Part shown: positions 24,512-35,115 of the stretch, one piece after another
Layout of the letters: each line of letters opens with the position of its first letter
How positions within the stretch are numbered: position 1 is the first letter of the stretch
Assembly (NCBI GenBank): GCA_014155875.1
Contig: JACEFZ010012658.1
Coordinates: 62,001-126,000, forward strand
DNA from: Cepaea nemoralis
Taxonomy: Eukaryota; Mollusca; Gastropoda; Stylommatophora; Helicidae
Length of the DNA: 64,000 bases
Direction of reading: 5' to 3'
Program-made: the position numbers and the translations under genes
The notes under the pieces: generated by a model
Seen by the model: only the letters and a program-made list of their open reading frames with translations
What the model was told of the DNA's origin: nothing
Databases searched by the model: none

Positions 24512-24733
24512 ACCCAAGTTAAAACAACCAAAGTCGCGGAAAAGAACACAGAAAAACCACACAATGATACTATACTAGAGAACATTGAAAAGCTGCTAAA
24601 GACAATATATGGAAAAGAAAGCAAAGAGACGCACGATAAAGCCAAGACTAAGACGAAAGCAAAACCTCAAGAAGAAGCCAGCATCCCATTCACATTTACA
24701 AATAAATTCAAGGGAAAGCCAGTCTTCAACTGA

Positions 24734-25554
24734 AACGTGACACATCAGACGAGCCAGAAGCTAAAACTGACAGATGAAACCGTATAAAAAAATACACTCA
24801 AAGGGAAAACTTGCCGGCCAACGAATCCCCCAGCTGAAGACACAGGCCGTCAACGTCGATAAGCCAGCAAAACACTGGCGCAAACTTACTTCGCACCATG
24901 AACCACCAGTACAATAATCGATGCCACATGGGCTGGTTGCGACAAGGTGGAAAGTTTCGTTTTTTTTTTCTCAAAATGGACTTCGGAATTCAAATGATGG
25001 TCATTAAAACGAAGTGATGTGCGCTGAGCATTATTTGTTGTCGGTGTAGTAAGACCATAATCTACTCTTGCAAAAGATAGGTGCTGAAGACGGAGGCAGC
25101 CATCCAGAAGGCGCACCACAGAAATCAGGCTGCCACGCAATAACGCCGTGAATTATGTCGACAACTGCTACATGTTATGGTGCTCGCCCTGCTCTGGACC
25201 CCAGGCAGGTGCAGTGCCGGGCCTTATGCCTCGTAAGGGTCTAACCACAACTAATGGAGGTCCTTTTCAGATGTCCTGCGGAGCCAGAGGGCCTGACAAT
25301 AGAACGCCTGGCCGTGCCCAAACAACAACATATCCAGGTGAACCTTCTGGCCTAGAGAGACAACAGTGGAAGATAAACTCTATGGACCGCTGAGTGAACT
25401 AAAAAGACTGTTAGATTCATACAAGAGACAACATTGCAGTTAAAAGCATATTTCAGGCGAACAAAAGAAGAGGAAAAAGAAGTATACCTTGACCATGTGC
25501 ATAAAAAAAATCTAACAAAAAACACACCAAAAAAAAAAGCATTCGCACAGCGAT
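24734..25554. other. Unassigned sequence after the LINE ORF1
   Basis: No domain or RNA gene is recognised. It has an A/T run at 24959-24969 and A-rich stretches at 25500-25540. A short open frame at 25148-25393 shows no family resemblance. It may be 3' UTR of the preceding LINE plus unique flank. Confidence 0.3.
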
Positions 25555-25694
25555 CAATGTTGCCATCTTGACGCTTTTCGCACTAATTTTAGTGATTTTG
25601 CAAGTCATTTAGTGCCACAATTTTGCATTTAGCGTGGCCGCGCGAATTTGGTGCTTCAAAATTTTGATAATTTGATAATTGATTTTTTTTTTGT

Positions 25695-25736
<42 letters not shown>
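25695..25736. repeat. Poly-G homopolymer, 42 bases
   Basis: An uninterrupted G run preceded by a T run. The length may be approximate, since homopolymers are error-prone in sequencing. Confidence 0.9.
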
Positions 25737-25737
<1 letters not shown>

Positions 25738-25869
25738 GCTTTTTTAGGGTGGGTAAAAATTACTTTAAAAATCATTTTGGGAACACTAAAAAGCCGAATT
25801 TGAACTGAAGCGAGGGAGTAAAACAGTCTTAGTACATTAATGCCCAATATTCACGTAATTTAACTCCCT

Positions 25870-27208
25870 TTAATACGATTTAGTTGAAGTGAGTGACACG
25901 TGCAGGCAATACGCAATGCGTTAAAAGATTGTTTAAACAAGAATGGGCTTGAGTTGCAAAGACTTGTTGCACTCGGCACTGACAATGCATCTGTCATGAC
26001 AGGTGTAAACAATGGAGTATATACAACACTAAAATCCGAAGCTCCTCATCTGGTACTAGTTAGGTGTGTATGTCATTCCCTTCAGCTGGCAGTGTCACAG
26101 GCTGCAGCTGCTTGTCTGCCCAGGAACACAGAGTTCATGATTATAGAAACATATAACTGGTTTTCTCACTCAAGTCTTCGTCAAGCAAAGTACAGAGAGC
26201 TTTTTGCTTCAATAAATGATGGACAATATCCGCTGAAGGTTGTTCAGTTAAGCCAGGCACGATGGATGTCCATTCAATCTGCCATTGTCAGAATATTGCA
26301 GCAGTCGGTCGAGCTCAGAACTCATTTTGATATAGCAAGACTCAACGAGCGCTGTTATACAGCAGAACTTCTAAATTCTATGTTTAGAGACATGAAAAAC
26401 TATGTGTATCTCATATTTCTCAAGCATATTCTCAGAGAAGTTCAAAGTGTGAATAAGAAATTCGAAGCAGATATGCAGGATCCAGCAAAACTACTCAGCG
26501 ATCTTGTCCAACTCACTGATTCTATCAGTTCAAAGATTGCTATTCCTGGGGGAAAAATAACAGAAAGTGATGCTATTCAAGATTATTTAGATCCTAATCC
26601 CAATCTAGGTTATGAGTTTGAGAAAGAAATAGCAGGCTACCAGGTTCCTGATGAGAAAGAAATTCGTGGAAGGTGCATCAAGTTTTTAATAGAGCTGTTG
26701 ACATAGAGCGTTTACGTTTGCCCAATAACGTTCGAGTGTTGCAGTCCATGTCATGTCTTAGTGGAAGTGAATGTCTACAGCCAATGAAGCCCTGTATATT
26801 GTATCTTGCTAAAATGTTTGTAGAAGATGCAGCTACTCTCACCCGCATCGATTTCCAGTGGAGAAAACTTCATCATATGCAGTGGACACAGATCTCTGAC
26901 ACACTTGGCCTGTGGGCAGAAATAATCTCATACAGGTATGCCACCGGTGACAATCCTTTCCAAGATCTTACAGATTTAGCTTTAACTGAGCTCATTTTAC
27001 CTCATTCTAATGCGGACGTGGAGAGCATTTTCAGTCAGATGGGAGTTATAAAATCAAAATTGCGGAAGACTGAGCATCAAGAGTTTGACAGCTGTTTTGA
27101 CTATTAGATATGGAATGAAAAGATATGGCAAATGCTGTCATGATTATAAACTACCTAAGGATATTCTACTAAAAATTTGATCACAGGAGGCATATACACG
27201 TTTCTTTC

Positions 27209-27275
<67 letters not shown>

Positions 27276-27353
27276 GCAGGAGCAAACACAGCCGGAAATA
27301 GCTACAGAAACTGAAGAGTTGTTGTCTGACTGGGATTTGGCAGATCTGGAATA
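25870..27353 (+). pseudogene. hAT-family transposase, N-terminally truncated, frameshifted
   Basis: Similar to ZBED/hAT-type transposases that cut and paste DNA through an RNase H-like fold. Visible are VALGTDNASVMTG (first catalytic Asp region), VRCVCHSLQLAVS (conserved C-x-x-H), and QARWMS. In a second frame from about 26680, the C-terminal dimerisation segment LTELILPHSNADVESIFSQMGVIKSKLR ends in a stop at 27105-27107. A further shift gives the tail CHDYKLPKD, and after the (ATC)n tract EELLSDWDLADLE with stop at 27351-27353. The BED finger and the N-terminus are absent. Frames change near 26690, 27100 and 27210, so it is a pseudogene. Confidence 0.75.
27210..27275. repeat. (ATC)n microsatellite
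   Basis: 22 perfect triplets inside the 3' part of the hAT transposase reading. Confidence 0.95.
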
Positions 27354-27371
27354 AACTTCATTCCAATATTT

Positions 27372-27640
27372 AGTTGTTTTATTTTTTCCGCGTTTCCATC
27401 CTGTTTCAGGATATTGCGGTCAACATCAGCATCTTTCAGCTGTATGTTGATTCCTAGCCTAAGATTACGCTCATCAGCACGCCACGACTTTCTGAGCGAC
27501 CAGCTCCATACTCTCGTAAGTCACTGGCGCGACTCGAACCGCTTCCAATTCTCGTGCGCTCACGTCAACCACGAGAGTATTCGGGGTTACTGAGAAAGCT
27601 GCTAACCCCTCGACCAGAGATGCTACTTTATAACATGTTG
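27372..27640 (-). mobile_element. tRNA-like SINE, family A, copy 1
   Basis: Read on minus it has a good Pol III A box TGGTCGAGGGG (27606-27616) and B box GGTTCGAGTCG (27530-27540). The unique part then ends with the family's conserved 3' module (27395-27460). The A-to-B distance is about 76 bases, longer than in a tRNA, so a simple tRNA head is not proven. It interrupts the hAT 3' end. Related copies are at 48432-48512, 52577-52740 and 62873-63115. Confidence 0.6.
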
Positions 27641-27846
27641 AATGAATACCGCCAGTGCTTGTTTTAGTGCTTTCCCCAAAAAAATATTATTGCAATTTAG
27701 TGCTTTTTTTTTGGCTCGAAAGTAGTGTCGTAATAATTGTCGTCCCTGGGGTGAGGGGAATCAAAACCCACATTCTTTTAACTCCATATCATTATCTTGA
27801 GGATCTCTTGGATCTCTGTCCACAAAACCCCATCAGTCTTTGGATC

Positions 27847-27853
27847 ACTCTCA

Positions 27854-27928
<75 letters not shown>

Positions 27929-27929
27929 T

Positions 27930-27959
<30 letters not shown>
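27847..27959. repeat. (TC)n followed by (TTC)n
   Basis: A dinucleotide tract of about 35 units passes into about 11 TTC triplets. No coding frame here is credible. Confidence 0.95.
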
Positions 27960-27962
<3 letters not shown>

Positions 27963-28814
27963 ACTGGACCATGCCCCCTCTCATTCTTTTCCAAAACATA
28001 CTACACAACTCTAACTTCTAACAAAATGACAAATTAATTTATTAAAGAACAGTGTCAGGTATGTGCAAAGTGTGTGTGTAGAATGTCTGTCGTATACTCT
28101 AGTGTGTATGCAGAATCAGACCGAACAGCTCAGGATCAAAGTCTGCTTTCTTCACAGTACCGACCACACAACAGCACTATAGATCAAGTACAGAAGGACC
28201 TCACCAAATGATGCGTCTCTCCGGCCAGGTGTCGACTTCCTCCAGTGGCTCTTGGATAGTCCGGATGCCTGGTCACCAATGGTGGATGTAGTCTAATACT
28301 GACCATGAATCCGACACACACAGTGTAACTAATATGTCACTAAAGGTTCTGTGATCTGATAATCCTTGTACAGTAAAATAAATGTTTACTGTCACTTTCA
28401 AGCAAAATTTTAATTGTTAATTTCTCACAGGAATTCACCATTTGGAAAACACAATGTTAATTGTTAATTTCTCACAGGAATTCACCATTTGGAAAAAGCA
28501 ATGTTAATTGTTAATTTCTCAATATACATACTATTGTTCCTGTTACTGGTGGTATTGTAAGTATCTTCACTCTAATATGATGAGAACTACCACGGAGGGA
28601 TCACTCTTAGATGATCGTCGGTTCCTGTTCAGCAGAGACCAGGTTCTTGCAGACCCTCTGGGTTATGGGCCCAGTGCAAAGGCCGCTGAGTAAAAACTGC
28701 CTTCAATGATCAGGCCATAATCTTCTTCTATGACTTGTCTGCTAGCTTTTTTTGTGTGGAAACATAGTGGAACCATATATTTATTCCCGTCTGAAATCGA
28801 GACCACTAAATCAA
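27960..28814. other. Spacer with a 47-bp tandem repeat
   Basis: No gene is recognised. At 28409-28520 a 47-bp unit (starting GTTAATTGTTAATTTCTCAC) is present 2.4 times with one or two differences between units. The rest shows no repeat or domain that I can name. Confidence 0.6.
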
Positions 28815-28839
28815 GTTAGTTAGTTAGTTAGTCGACAGA

Positions 28840-31800
28840 TCATCCTCGTTGCACATCGAACCATTCAGTCCATAAGTGCTCGGATCCCCTCCTCAGAAAC
28901 TCCCGCAGCGTGTAGCGGCTAACGACGCCAGTTCTGTGTTGGTTTATCAATCTTCTTTGGCTTCCTGCGTAGCGTTCTTGTTTGGCCACCCCTCTTTTAA
29001 TTTGCTGCTCTCGCAGTCTGGCCATTGTTGTAGATTCACAGTCATCACTTGGTTCTCGCAAAAGTCTCACTTCTCGTAGAGCATTCAGAATGTCAGCCTG
29101 GTCCATGGCGCGTCCGCCCTCCACAGTAGCCTCACCTGCGAGCTTGTCAGCCCGCTCATTTCCTTGTACTCCCGCATGCCCTGGCACGAAGATGAAACTA
29201 ATCTTTGCCAGCCGAGACCGCTTCAGAGGCAGCAACCATTCTCTTCGGATCGACCCCTCCTCTATCCTCTTGATCATGTTCATTGAGTCGCTAAGGAAAC
29301 AAGCCCTAGTGAATGTCTGTGTCTCGAGCCATGTTATTGCTTTACTTACTGCCATGACTTCCATGGTCAGGCTACTTGTGGTTTCAGTGAAAGCACCAGA
29401 GTCCTCCTTCACAATTCTCCCTCCGGCCCGAGCTGTAAAGGCCCATGAGCTTCTCACATGTCGGACGACCGACCCATCTGTGTAGATGACCGCGTCACCG
29501 TCTAGCGAATTCTCGAAAATCAACGCTTGTACTTCAGCCTCAACAGCAGCCGGATTTTCTTGTCTGCATTTTCTATCTAGTTGGATGCAAACTGAAAAGG
29601 ATGTGCAGAAGTCTGTTGGCACTTGCACCCACTCCTCGCCAGGTTCTAAGTCCTCAAGTGAACACACCTGTTGAAGAATGTCTTCGGCTTGACCCATCCA
29701 CGACCGTCCTCTTTTTAACCTGCTGCCCTTCACCTTCCTAATTTCACTATGCAGTGGATGTTGTGTGTTTGCGTTAATTCTGAGGTAGGCGCGTGCCCTG
29801 CAAACTTGTATTCTCTCTTCAATGGTTGGAAAATCAAGAAGGTAGCGCATCGCCCTGCATGCTGTATCTCTTGTACATCCAAGAATAATGCGCATAGCTT
29901 CATTCTGTATCCTTTCCATCCTTTCTATCTGCTTATGGCTGAGAGTCAGGATTGCCATTGCATACTCCAAAACAGACATGACCAGCCCCTCGTACAGAAG
30001 ACATAGATGGCGCTGCTCACAGTTTGCTGCCGCCATCACCCGCATCGCTGCCAAACCCCGCTTGGCCTTTGTTATCACCTGGTCTATGTGCACATTATAA
30101 GCAAGGCTTCGATCAAACCGTATCCCCAGGTAATTCATTGCCTGCGTTCTTTCCACCGTCTCTGAACACAGCATTACAGTTGGTGTTGGATTGTTGACAA
30201 TATGATTATTCAACGAGAACCAAGTCACTGTTGCCTTTGTTGGGTTGACCATTGCCCCAGCTTCATCACACCAAGTACTTATGCGATTGAGTTCGGTTTG
30301 TAGTTCCACAGCAACCTCCTCTCTATCCTTACCCTGACGATACACAAAAACATCATCGGCATATGACAATGTCCTGCCAGGTCCAGTGATCTGCTCACTG
30401 GTGATTCTCATTGTGTTAGCGTTGAACAGTACCGGAGATAATGGTGATCCCTGTGGTAGGCCAGGATATATTGTTGTTGGTTCCGAAGTCCAACTGCCAC
30501 ATCTAAAAACTACTTTCCGTTGGAAGAGGGCTGCAGCGATCCAACTAAGGAGGAATGGACTTACGTTTAGTTCAAGAAGCTGAAACATTAAAAAATCCAG
30601 TGGTACTCTGTTGTATGCGTCCTCAAGATCAATCGCTGCAGCAACGGTTTCAGTGCCTGAGTGGAAACCTTCATAGACATCATGGGCAAAGACTGCTGCA
30701 TTGGTCCAGGTTTCTCTTTTTGGACGGTACCCACCCAGGGTAGGTGGGAAAACACCTTGCCTCTCTAGTTGGCTTGATATTTTCCTGGCAATTACCTTCT
30801 CCAGCAGCTTGCCTATTGTATTCTGCATGGTTATAATTCGATATCCCTGAATTTTTTTGTGGTCTTTGTCAGGCTTCGGCAAGGGAATCAGATAGCTGTG
30901 TAACCATTCCTCCTTGATGCTAGCACTCCCTATACTGTTGTTGTACATGTCTGCTAGTTTCTCTAGCTCATTGTCGGTACACCTATTTATGTCGTCGTAT
31001 CTTATGCCATCAGGACCTGGAGCACTGTTTTTTGATCGTCGAAGCACAGCCTTGATTTCTTTCACTGTCACTGTGTCTTCATCCGAAGTGTTCTGGGCCT
31101 TGCATCTGTCTGAGGTGACCTCCTTGGCCAGATTTCGGCCTCCCATGTCTGTCTGGTTGCTCTGCTCAAGGTAGCGTTCAAAGAGGGCTTTGCCCTTGTC
31201 CTCGTCAGTCCTCTGCCAGATGAGGTCAGCACCTTGGAAGTCAGAAATGCTCTTATTCTTGACTACACCACTCATGCTTTTATGTAGTCGCCAGAACAAT
31301 TTCAGTGACTTGTCTGTGCTTACTCTTTGACACACCTCTGCCCATTTTTCGCTTTTAACCACCTTGACCAGTTTTTTGAAATAGCTTACTTTTGTGTGCA
31401 TCTCTCTTTCTAAGTGCAAGCAGGGACTAGGATGACCAGCTCTGTTCTTCTTGGCATTTTGCCATCTCCTTACAGCACTACGCTTATCCACCCAAGCCTT
31501 CTCCACCTCGAAACTCCACCACGGTGGCTGCTCCCAGCTTTTTTTCCTGCCCTGAAACGTTCTGCGCTTGTCACGTCTTATTTTACTCACCACATCTTGC
31601 CCTGTACTGTCATACTGGAACGTCTTTACCTTTAGCTTGTGCTGCCTGGTTCTGCCTTTCTCCACCAATATGCTGCAAGGGTGGTGGTCGCTGCCATGGT
31701 GTCCTAGGACACCCCATCTACACACTGTAGTGAGTGAAGGTGAAACTAGCGCCAGATCAATAGCACTGTCCTCATCGCCTGGACGGCTTGCTGTCCTGGT

Positions 31801-32454
31801 GACACAGCCACTGTTGATACAAACCAGGTCGATGGTTTCCAGTGCAGTCTCGAGCTCCTCCCCTTGTGTATTGGAGGAAGTGTTTCCCCATGATCTGCCT
31901 TTAGCGTTGAAGTCACCACAGAAAATAACATTTCTCTCGTGGCCTAATATGCCACTTAAGCACTGCCACTTCTGGGCGTCCACACTCGCATTGCGGGCAT
32001 AAACATTAACCAACACGAATGGTATACTGGAATGAACTCTCAACGCCTGTATTTGTATATCGTCACTGTCCCAACTGGACATGTCTAGCTCTGACGCCAC
32101 CATGCTGTCGCGAACGAGAATCGCCGTTCCCAGATGTCGTCTGTTGTAGAAACATTTGAAGCCGGCAATTCGGAGTAGCTGATCGCCCAGTCTCGTCTCC
32201 TTGAGTGCTACAATGTTGTTCCTGTAAACTAGGGTTTCTAAAATAGAGCCCCGTTGTTTTACACTGGCACAGTTCCAATATAGAATACGGATGTTCCTGA
32301 GTCCTAGACTGTGACACTTGAGTCTAAAACGTCTCAAACCACCGCGCTTACCTTGCTTCTTTCTCCCTGCGCGGCTACCACGCCGCTTCGTTATGTTGAC
32401 TGCTGACCGCTCGGAGAACACACGTTGTTCCGCCATGTTGAAAAACGTAAACAC
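28840..32454 (-). CDS. LINE polyprotein: APE endonuclease, reverse transcriptase, RNase H
   Basis: 1204 codons without a break. Residues about 1-55 are very basic. The endonuclease (about 55-275) has LYWNCASVKQ, LKETRLG (catalytic Glu, preceded by Lys rather than the usual Gln), VNVYARN, FCGDFNAKG and GSDHHP. RT (about 470-800) has NSAPGPDGI, IPLPKPDKDHKKIQGYRIIT, AAIDLEDAYNRV (motif A), GLPQGSPLSPVLF (motif B) and LSYADDVFVY (motif C). RNase H (about 1000-1130) shows VIYTDGSVV, TMEVMAV, FLSDSMN and VPGHAGVQGNERADK, so all four acidic/His catalytic positions are present. It would nick target DNA, copy its own RNA and degrade the RNA strand. A second ATG lies 6 codons downstream (NMAEQ). It looks competent; expression is unknown. 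Confidence 0.9.
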   Translation of the reverse strand: MFTFFNMAEQRVFSERSAVNITKRRGSRAGRKKQGKRGGLRRFRLKCHSLGLRNIRILYWNCASVKQRGSILETLVYRNNIVALKETRLGDQLLRIAGFKCFYNRRHLGTAILVRDSMVASELDMSSWDSDDIQIQALRVHSSIPFVLVNVYARNASVDAQKWQCLSGILGHERNVIFCGDFNAKGRSWGNTSSNTQGEELETALETIDLVCINSGCVTRTASRPGDEDSAIDLALVSPSLTTVCRWGVLGHHGSDHHPCSILVEKGRTRQHKLKVKTFQYDSTGQDVVSKIRRDKRRTFQGRKKSWEQPPWWSFEVEKAWVDKRSAVRRWQNAKKNRAGHPSPCLHLEREMHTKVSYFKKLVKVVKSEKWAEVCQRVSTDKSLKLFWRLHKSMSGVVKNKSISDFQGADLIWQRTDEDKGKALFERYLEQSNQTDMGGRNLAKEVTSDRCKAQNTSDEDTVTVKEIKAVLRRSKNSAPGPDGIRYDDINRCTDNELEKLADMYNNSIGSASIKEEWLHSYLIPLPKPDKDHKKIQGYRIITMQNTIGKLLEKVIARKISSQLERQGVFPPTLGGYRPKRETWTNAAVFAHDVYEGFHSGTETVAAAIDLEDAYNRVPLDFLMFQLLELNVSPFLLSWIAAALFQRKVVFRCGSWTSEPTTIYPGLPQGSPLSPVLFNANTMRITSEQITGPGRTLSYADDVFVYRQGKDREEVAVELQTELNRISTWCDEAGAMVNPTKATVTWFSLNNHIVNNPTPTVMLCSETVERTQAMNYLGIRFDRSLAYNVHIDQVITKAKRGLAAMRVMAAANCEQRHLCLLYEGLVMSVLEYAMAILTLSHKQIERMERIQNEAMRIILGCTRDTACRAMRYLLDFPTIEERIQVCRARAYLRINANTQHPLHSEIRKVKGSRLKRGRSWMGQAEDILQQVCSLEDLEPGEEWVQVPTDFCTSFSVCIQLDRKCRQENPAAVEAEVQALIFENSLDGDAVIYTDGSVVRHVRSSWAFTARAGGRIVKEDSGAFTETTSSLTMEVMAVSKAITWLETQTFTRACFLSDSMNMIKRIEEGSIRREWLLPLKRSRLAKISFIFVPGHAGVQGNERADKLAGEATVEGGRAMDQADILNALREVRLLREPSDDCESTTMARLREQQIKRGVAKQERYAGSQRRLINQHRTGVVSRYTLREFLRRGSEHLWTEWFDVQRG

Positions 32455-32687
32455 AGACTGCTAGAAACCACACACGCTGCTGAAAATTCACTCAAGGATG
32501 GCTTCGCTCGATGCACGAACTCCGTAGCACCCGCGCAGATCTTGAGTAGAAACTCCTGGTTTTATATCCTGGCACACCAATTACACGCAAGAGATGAATA
32601 AATCCATCCCCTACGCGAAAAAGTTAACGAACACAAAACAACACGACCGTCCGTCGCCATCTTGAAACCGGAAGACCCATGTGTCAT
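32455..32687 (-). promoter_or_regulatory. 5' UTR and putative internal promoter of the intact LINE
   Basis: 233 bp between the target duplication and the first ATG. Near the 5' end on minus it reads TTTCAAGATGGCGACGG (about 32651-32667), an AAGATGGCG YY1-like word often seen in promoters. LINEs need an internal promoter in this position. That this word acts so is inference. Confidence 0.4.
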
Positions 32688-32698
32688 CACTAAATCAA

Positions 32699-34572
32699 AC
32701 AATGGACAAATGTCCGCCGATGTAAATCAACATAAGACATCGTGGTCTCTTTCCATAATCAGAACAGGAACATCAAACACGTCCTTGTTGCCTCACAACA
32801 TTTGGTCGACTCCCGCCAAAGGTGATTGTCCAGACTGTTTTAAAACTGTGTCTGAATGACGTCACAAATCTGACTAGACACTAGGCGTCGAGAAACTCTA
32901 TTTTCCTCTCTCCTTTTCCGACTCGATGTAAACAACCGGCCGCTGTCCCGCTTTGATCTGGGGAATTGTTCCCGGTACTCCAAAAAGTCTTGCCGGCCTG
33001 TGATCTGGAGAAATCTTTCCCCCACAACAAAAGATCTTGCCGATTCTCATCAGGACAGTCTGTCCCCAACATCAAAGAATGGCGGCTGCCTGTAGACGAA
33101 CGGCGAGACAGTCTTTCATCGATCGACAACTCCAAGAATTCTGCGACAAGTAGTTCTGATTGGGCGTGGGATGTGGATTTTAATCTAAGAGAATATTGGC
33201 TAATTTATGTCTAGGGGATTTAAATTTAGATTCTCTGGTCACTTCTAGAATGCAAGGTGATCTTGGAATTCTACCACAAACACAAGAAGGAAAATACTTC
33301 ACTTCTTTTTGTAACTGTGTCTAAGCGTACTTCTCCATTCCCACTAAACCACCCTATAAATTTACTATAGTGTTAGAAGATATTGATTGTTTACAACATA
33401 TAAAACAACCACGGTTGAACATACATCAACACTGAACTTGAAGTAAACATCAACAATTTTGGACAAACAGTTCAGGCATTAAATCAAGATCTGCAGTAAC
33501 ATATAGACAAATGTATTGACCACTGTAAGCTTCTTGAATATGTTTCACTTGACGTATGTATACATTCACTTGAAATATGACTAGTTATACATTTATATGA
33601 AATATGACAGCAGTCTACAATCACAAACATATATTGACCATACTGAAATACTGGAACAGGCATGGGATGAAATATGACATATCATAAACACATTAAAAAA
33701 TGCCATCCCCTGTTCCCCCAAAATTCAACATCATCAAAAACCCACCAATACATATCAGTTGGTTCCCAACACCACTGACCCTTATTGATAAAGAAAACAT
33801 TGGCATGTGTTCAACAAAATCTAAACACTACATTCCTTACATAATACTAAACTAATTACTTAGTGGTTTACTGTCCTTTACTCTCTTGGTGTACGGTTCA
33901 GTGTTCATCTCCAATGTATATTAGATCCTATTCCCATTATCTGGGTACCGAAATAAATGCACTCAGTTTTGTTCCTAACATGTATATCCACTGGTAATTG
34001 ACTGGTGAAAATCATACGAATGGAGATGAATTGTATCTGCAGCAAAGAATCTCAATGGCTCGGAACGCTGAAGAAGAAGAAGAAGAAGAAGAAGAAGAAG
34101 AAGAAGAAGAAGAAGAAGAAGAAGAAGAAGAAGAAGAAGAAGAAGAAGAAGAAGAAGAAGAAGAAGAAGAAGAATTAAATAACTAGAAATTACACACAAC
34201 ACTTAATCCCCTCCATAGGGCTAGATTCACGAATATTCTGTAACAAGTTAGGCTCGGTGCCTTTTGTGAAATTGGGGCCTTAGGTTGGTCATATCCTTCA
34301 AGAGATGCATCTTGAGGCTTGGCACAAGGTTCTTCCCTATATCACCATATCCGATGAAAAGGATGACTGCCTTTCAGCTTCTCGGCTTCTAATATCCGAA
34401 TCCCAATTTTGTTCACGAAGAGGTTACACCCACCAAGTCACTAGTCTATACCCATTCCACACTTGATGATGGCATTTAGGGTGACATTGGACCAGAAAAG
34501 AGTTAGTCGTTACTATCTAGTCCAGTGTAGGAACCTATATGGCTGCGAGTCATTATTGGTAGCATCTGTGAC
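32699..34572. other. Unassigned spacer, with (GAA)n
   Basis: No gene-like reading is seen in 32699-34069. (GAA)n fills 34070-34174. 34175-34572 is the left flank of the LTR element. The Glu-rich and Leu-rich frames over the triplet tract are artefacts. Confidence 0.6.
34070..34174. repeat. (GAA)n microsatellite
   Basis: 35 perfect GAA triplets, about 400 bp left of the LTR element. Confidence 0.95.
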
Positions 34573-35115
34573 TGTCACAGCCTCACATAAGGGCGGTACC
34601 AACATAAAAGTAAGAGAGACTAGAGAAGGGATAGAACTCCAGCTAAAGGGAAAGAACCGAGTCACTCGAAGGCTCGAATAATCCAGAGCCTTCTCGAAGG
34701 ACCGGTCAGTGTGTCCACAGCCCCGTGGACACCGATGGGGCCCGCCGATTGCGGGGTCCACGAGAAACTCAGAGAGAGTTACCACCCGTGTCGGATTGCG
34801 ACACGTGTGGAAAGGCAGACACGGACTGGACATCGAGGAAGCAACAGGGCTTACCTTAAGGGGACTTGATAGTTTCAGACCCAAGTGTATTTAGGGGTCT
34901 TATGCATATGTTAGATAGCTGATAGAGTTGTTGTGATAATCATGTTTATTGTAAACTCCTGTGATACGCAACTTGCAGATTGCTGGCTTGCGAAAACTCT
35001 CTTCGCCAGCTTACTGTAACATAATAATAATAAATGATGTTAGATTGCATATGAACGGAGTTTGTTGCCTGTATGAGCCCGAGTTTCATTCCCCTAGAGA
35101 TCTAGGACGGTGACA
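34573..35115 (+). repeat. 5' LTR
   Basis: 543 bp, TG...CA, with an AATAAA polyadenylation signal at 35030-35035. It drives transcription in LTR elements; no clear TATA box was picked out. Confidence 0.95.

Larger units (their letters stand above)
20719..24733 (+). pseudogene. Second LINE ORF1, split by a nested LINE insertion
   Basis: An N-terminal part from ATG at 20719 (MASKNNNKKLQSSKMC) is stop-interrupted and reaches 20985. A minus-strand LINE then occupies 20986-23716. From 23717 the reading resumes with ERIMTYSGIPTTLAVVTS, matching SAERIIGKNSIPSTVAVVTS of the previous copy, then CCHC knuckles (CSRCQRAGHSRAIC; CRYC; CANCLGKHGARYLGC near 24055-24110), a coiled coil, a (GA)n tract and a C-terminus to 24731-24733. 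About 100 residues seem missing at the junction. That the two parts belong to one element is inference; no target duplication was found. Confidence 0.55.
25555..27725 (+). mobile_element. hAT DNA transposon, broken
   Basis: The left end reads CAATGTTGCCATCTT at 25555, close to the common hAT inverted-repeat start CAGTGTTGCCA. The interior holds a frameshifted hAT transposase (about 25870-27353), and the right part has gtgctttt-rich sequence as in the related fragment at 44120-44337, which still ends GGCAACACTG. In this copy the right inverted repeat is not recognisable. A SINE interrupts the 3' part (27372-27640). A 42-base G run (25695-25736) and an (ATC)n tract (27210-27275) expanded inside it. 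Confidence 0.65.
28815..32687 (-). mobile_element. Apparently complete RNase H-bearing LINE (I/ingi-group-like)
   Basis: The element is flanked by an 11-bp direct repeat, CACTAAATCAA, at 28804-28814 and 32688-32698. On minus it starts with a 233-bp 5' UTR, carries one uninterrupted ORF (32454 to 28840) and ends 9 bases after the stop with about four TAAC units. No ORF1 lies upstream. One-ORF, RNase H-bearing LINEs ending in a short tandem repeat occur in the I/ingi-type groups; exact clade would need a tree. The intact frame and clean target duplication indicate a recent insertion. Confidence 0.85.

Noticed and set aside
25148..25393. 81-codon open frame
   Set aside because: No family resemblance, no coding signature and no neighbouring element it clearly belongs to.
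28409..28520. CRISPR-like array
   Set aside because: Only 2.4 directly adjacent 47-bp units without unique spacers; a plain tandem repeat in a eukaryotic context.
28876..32002. Plus-strand open frames over the intact LINE
   Set aside because: They are antisense shadows of the 1204-codon minus-strand ORF, which has full domain support.
33975..34202. Leu-rich and Glu-rich open frames on both strands
   Set aside because: They are readings of the (GAA)n tract, not genes.
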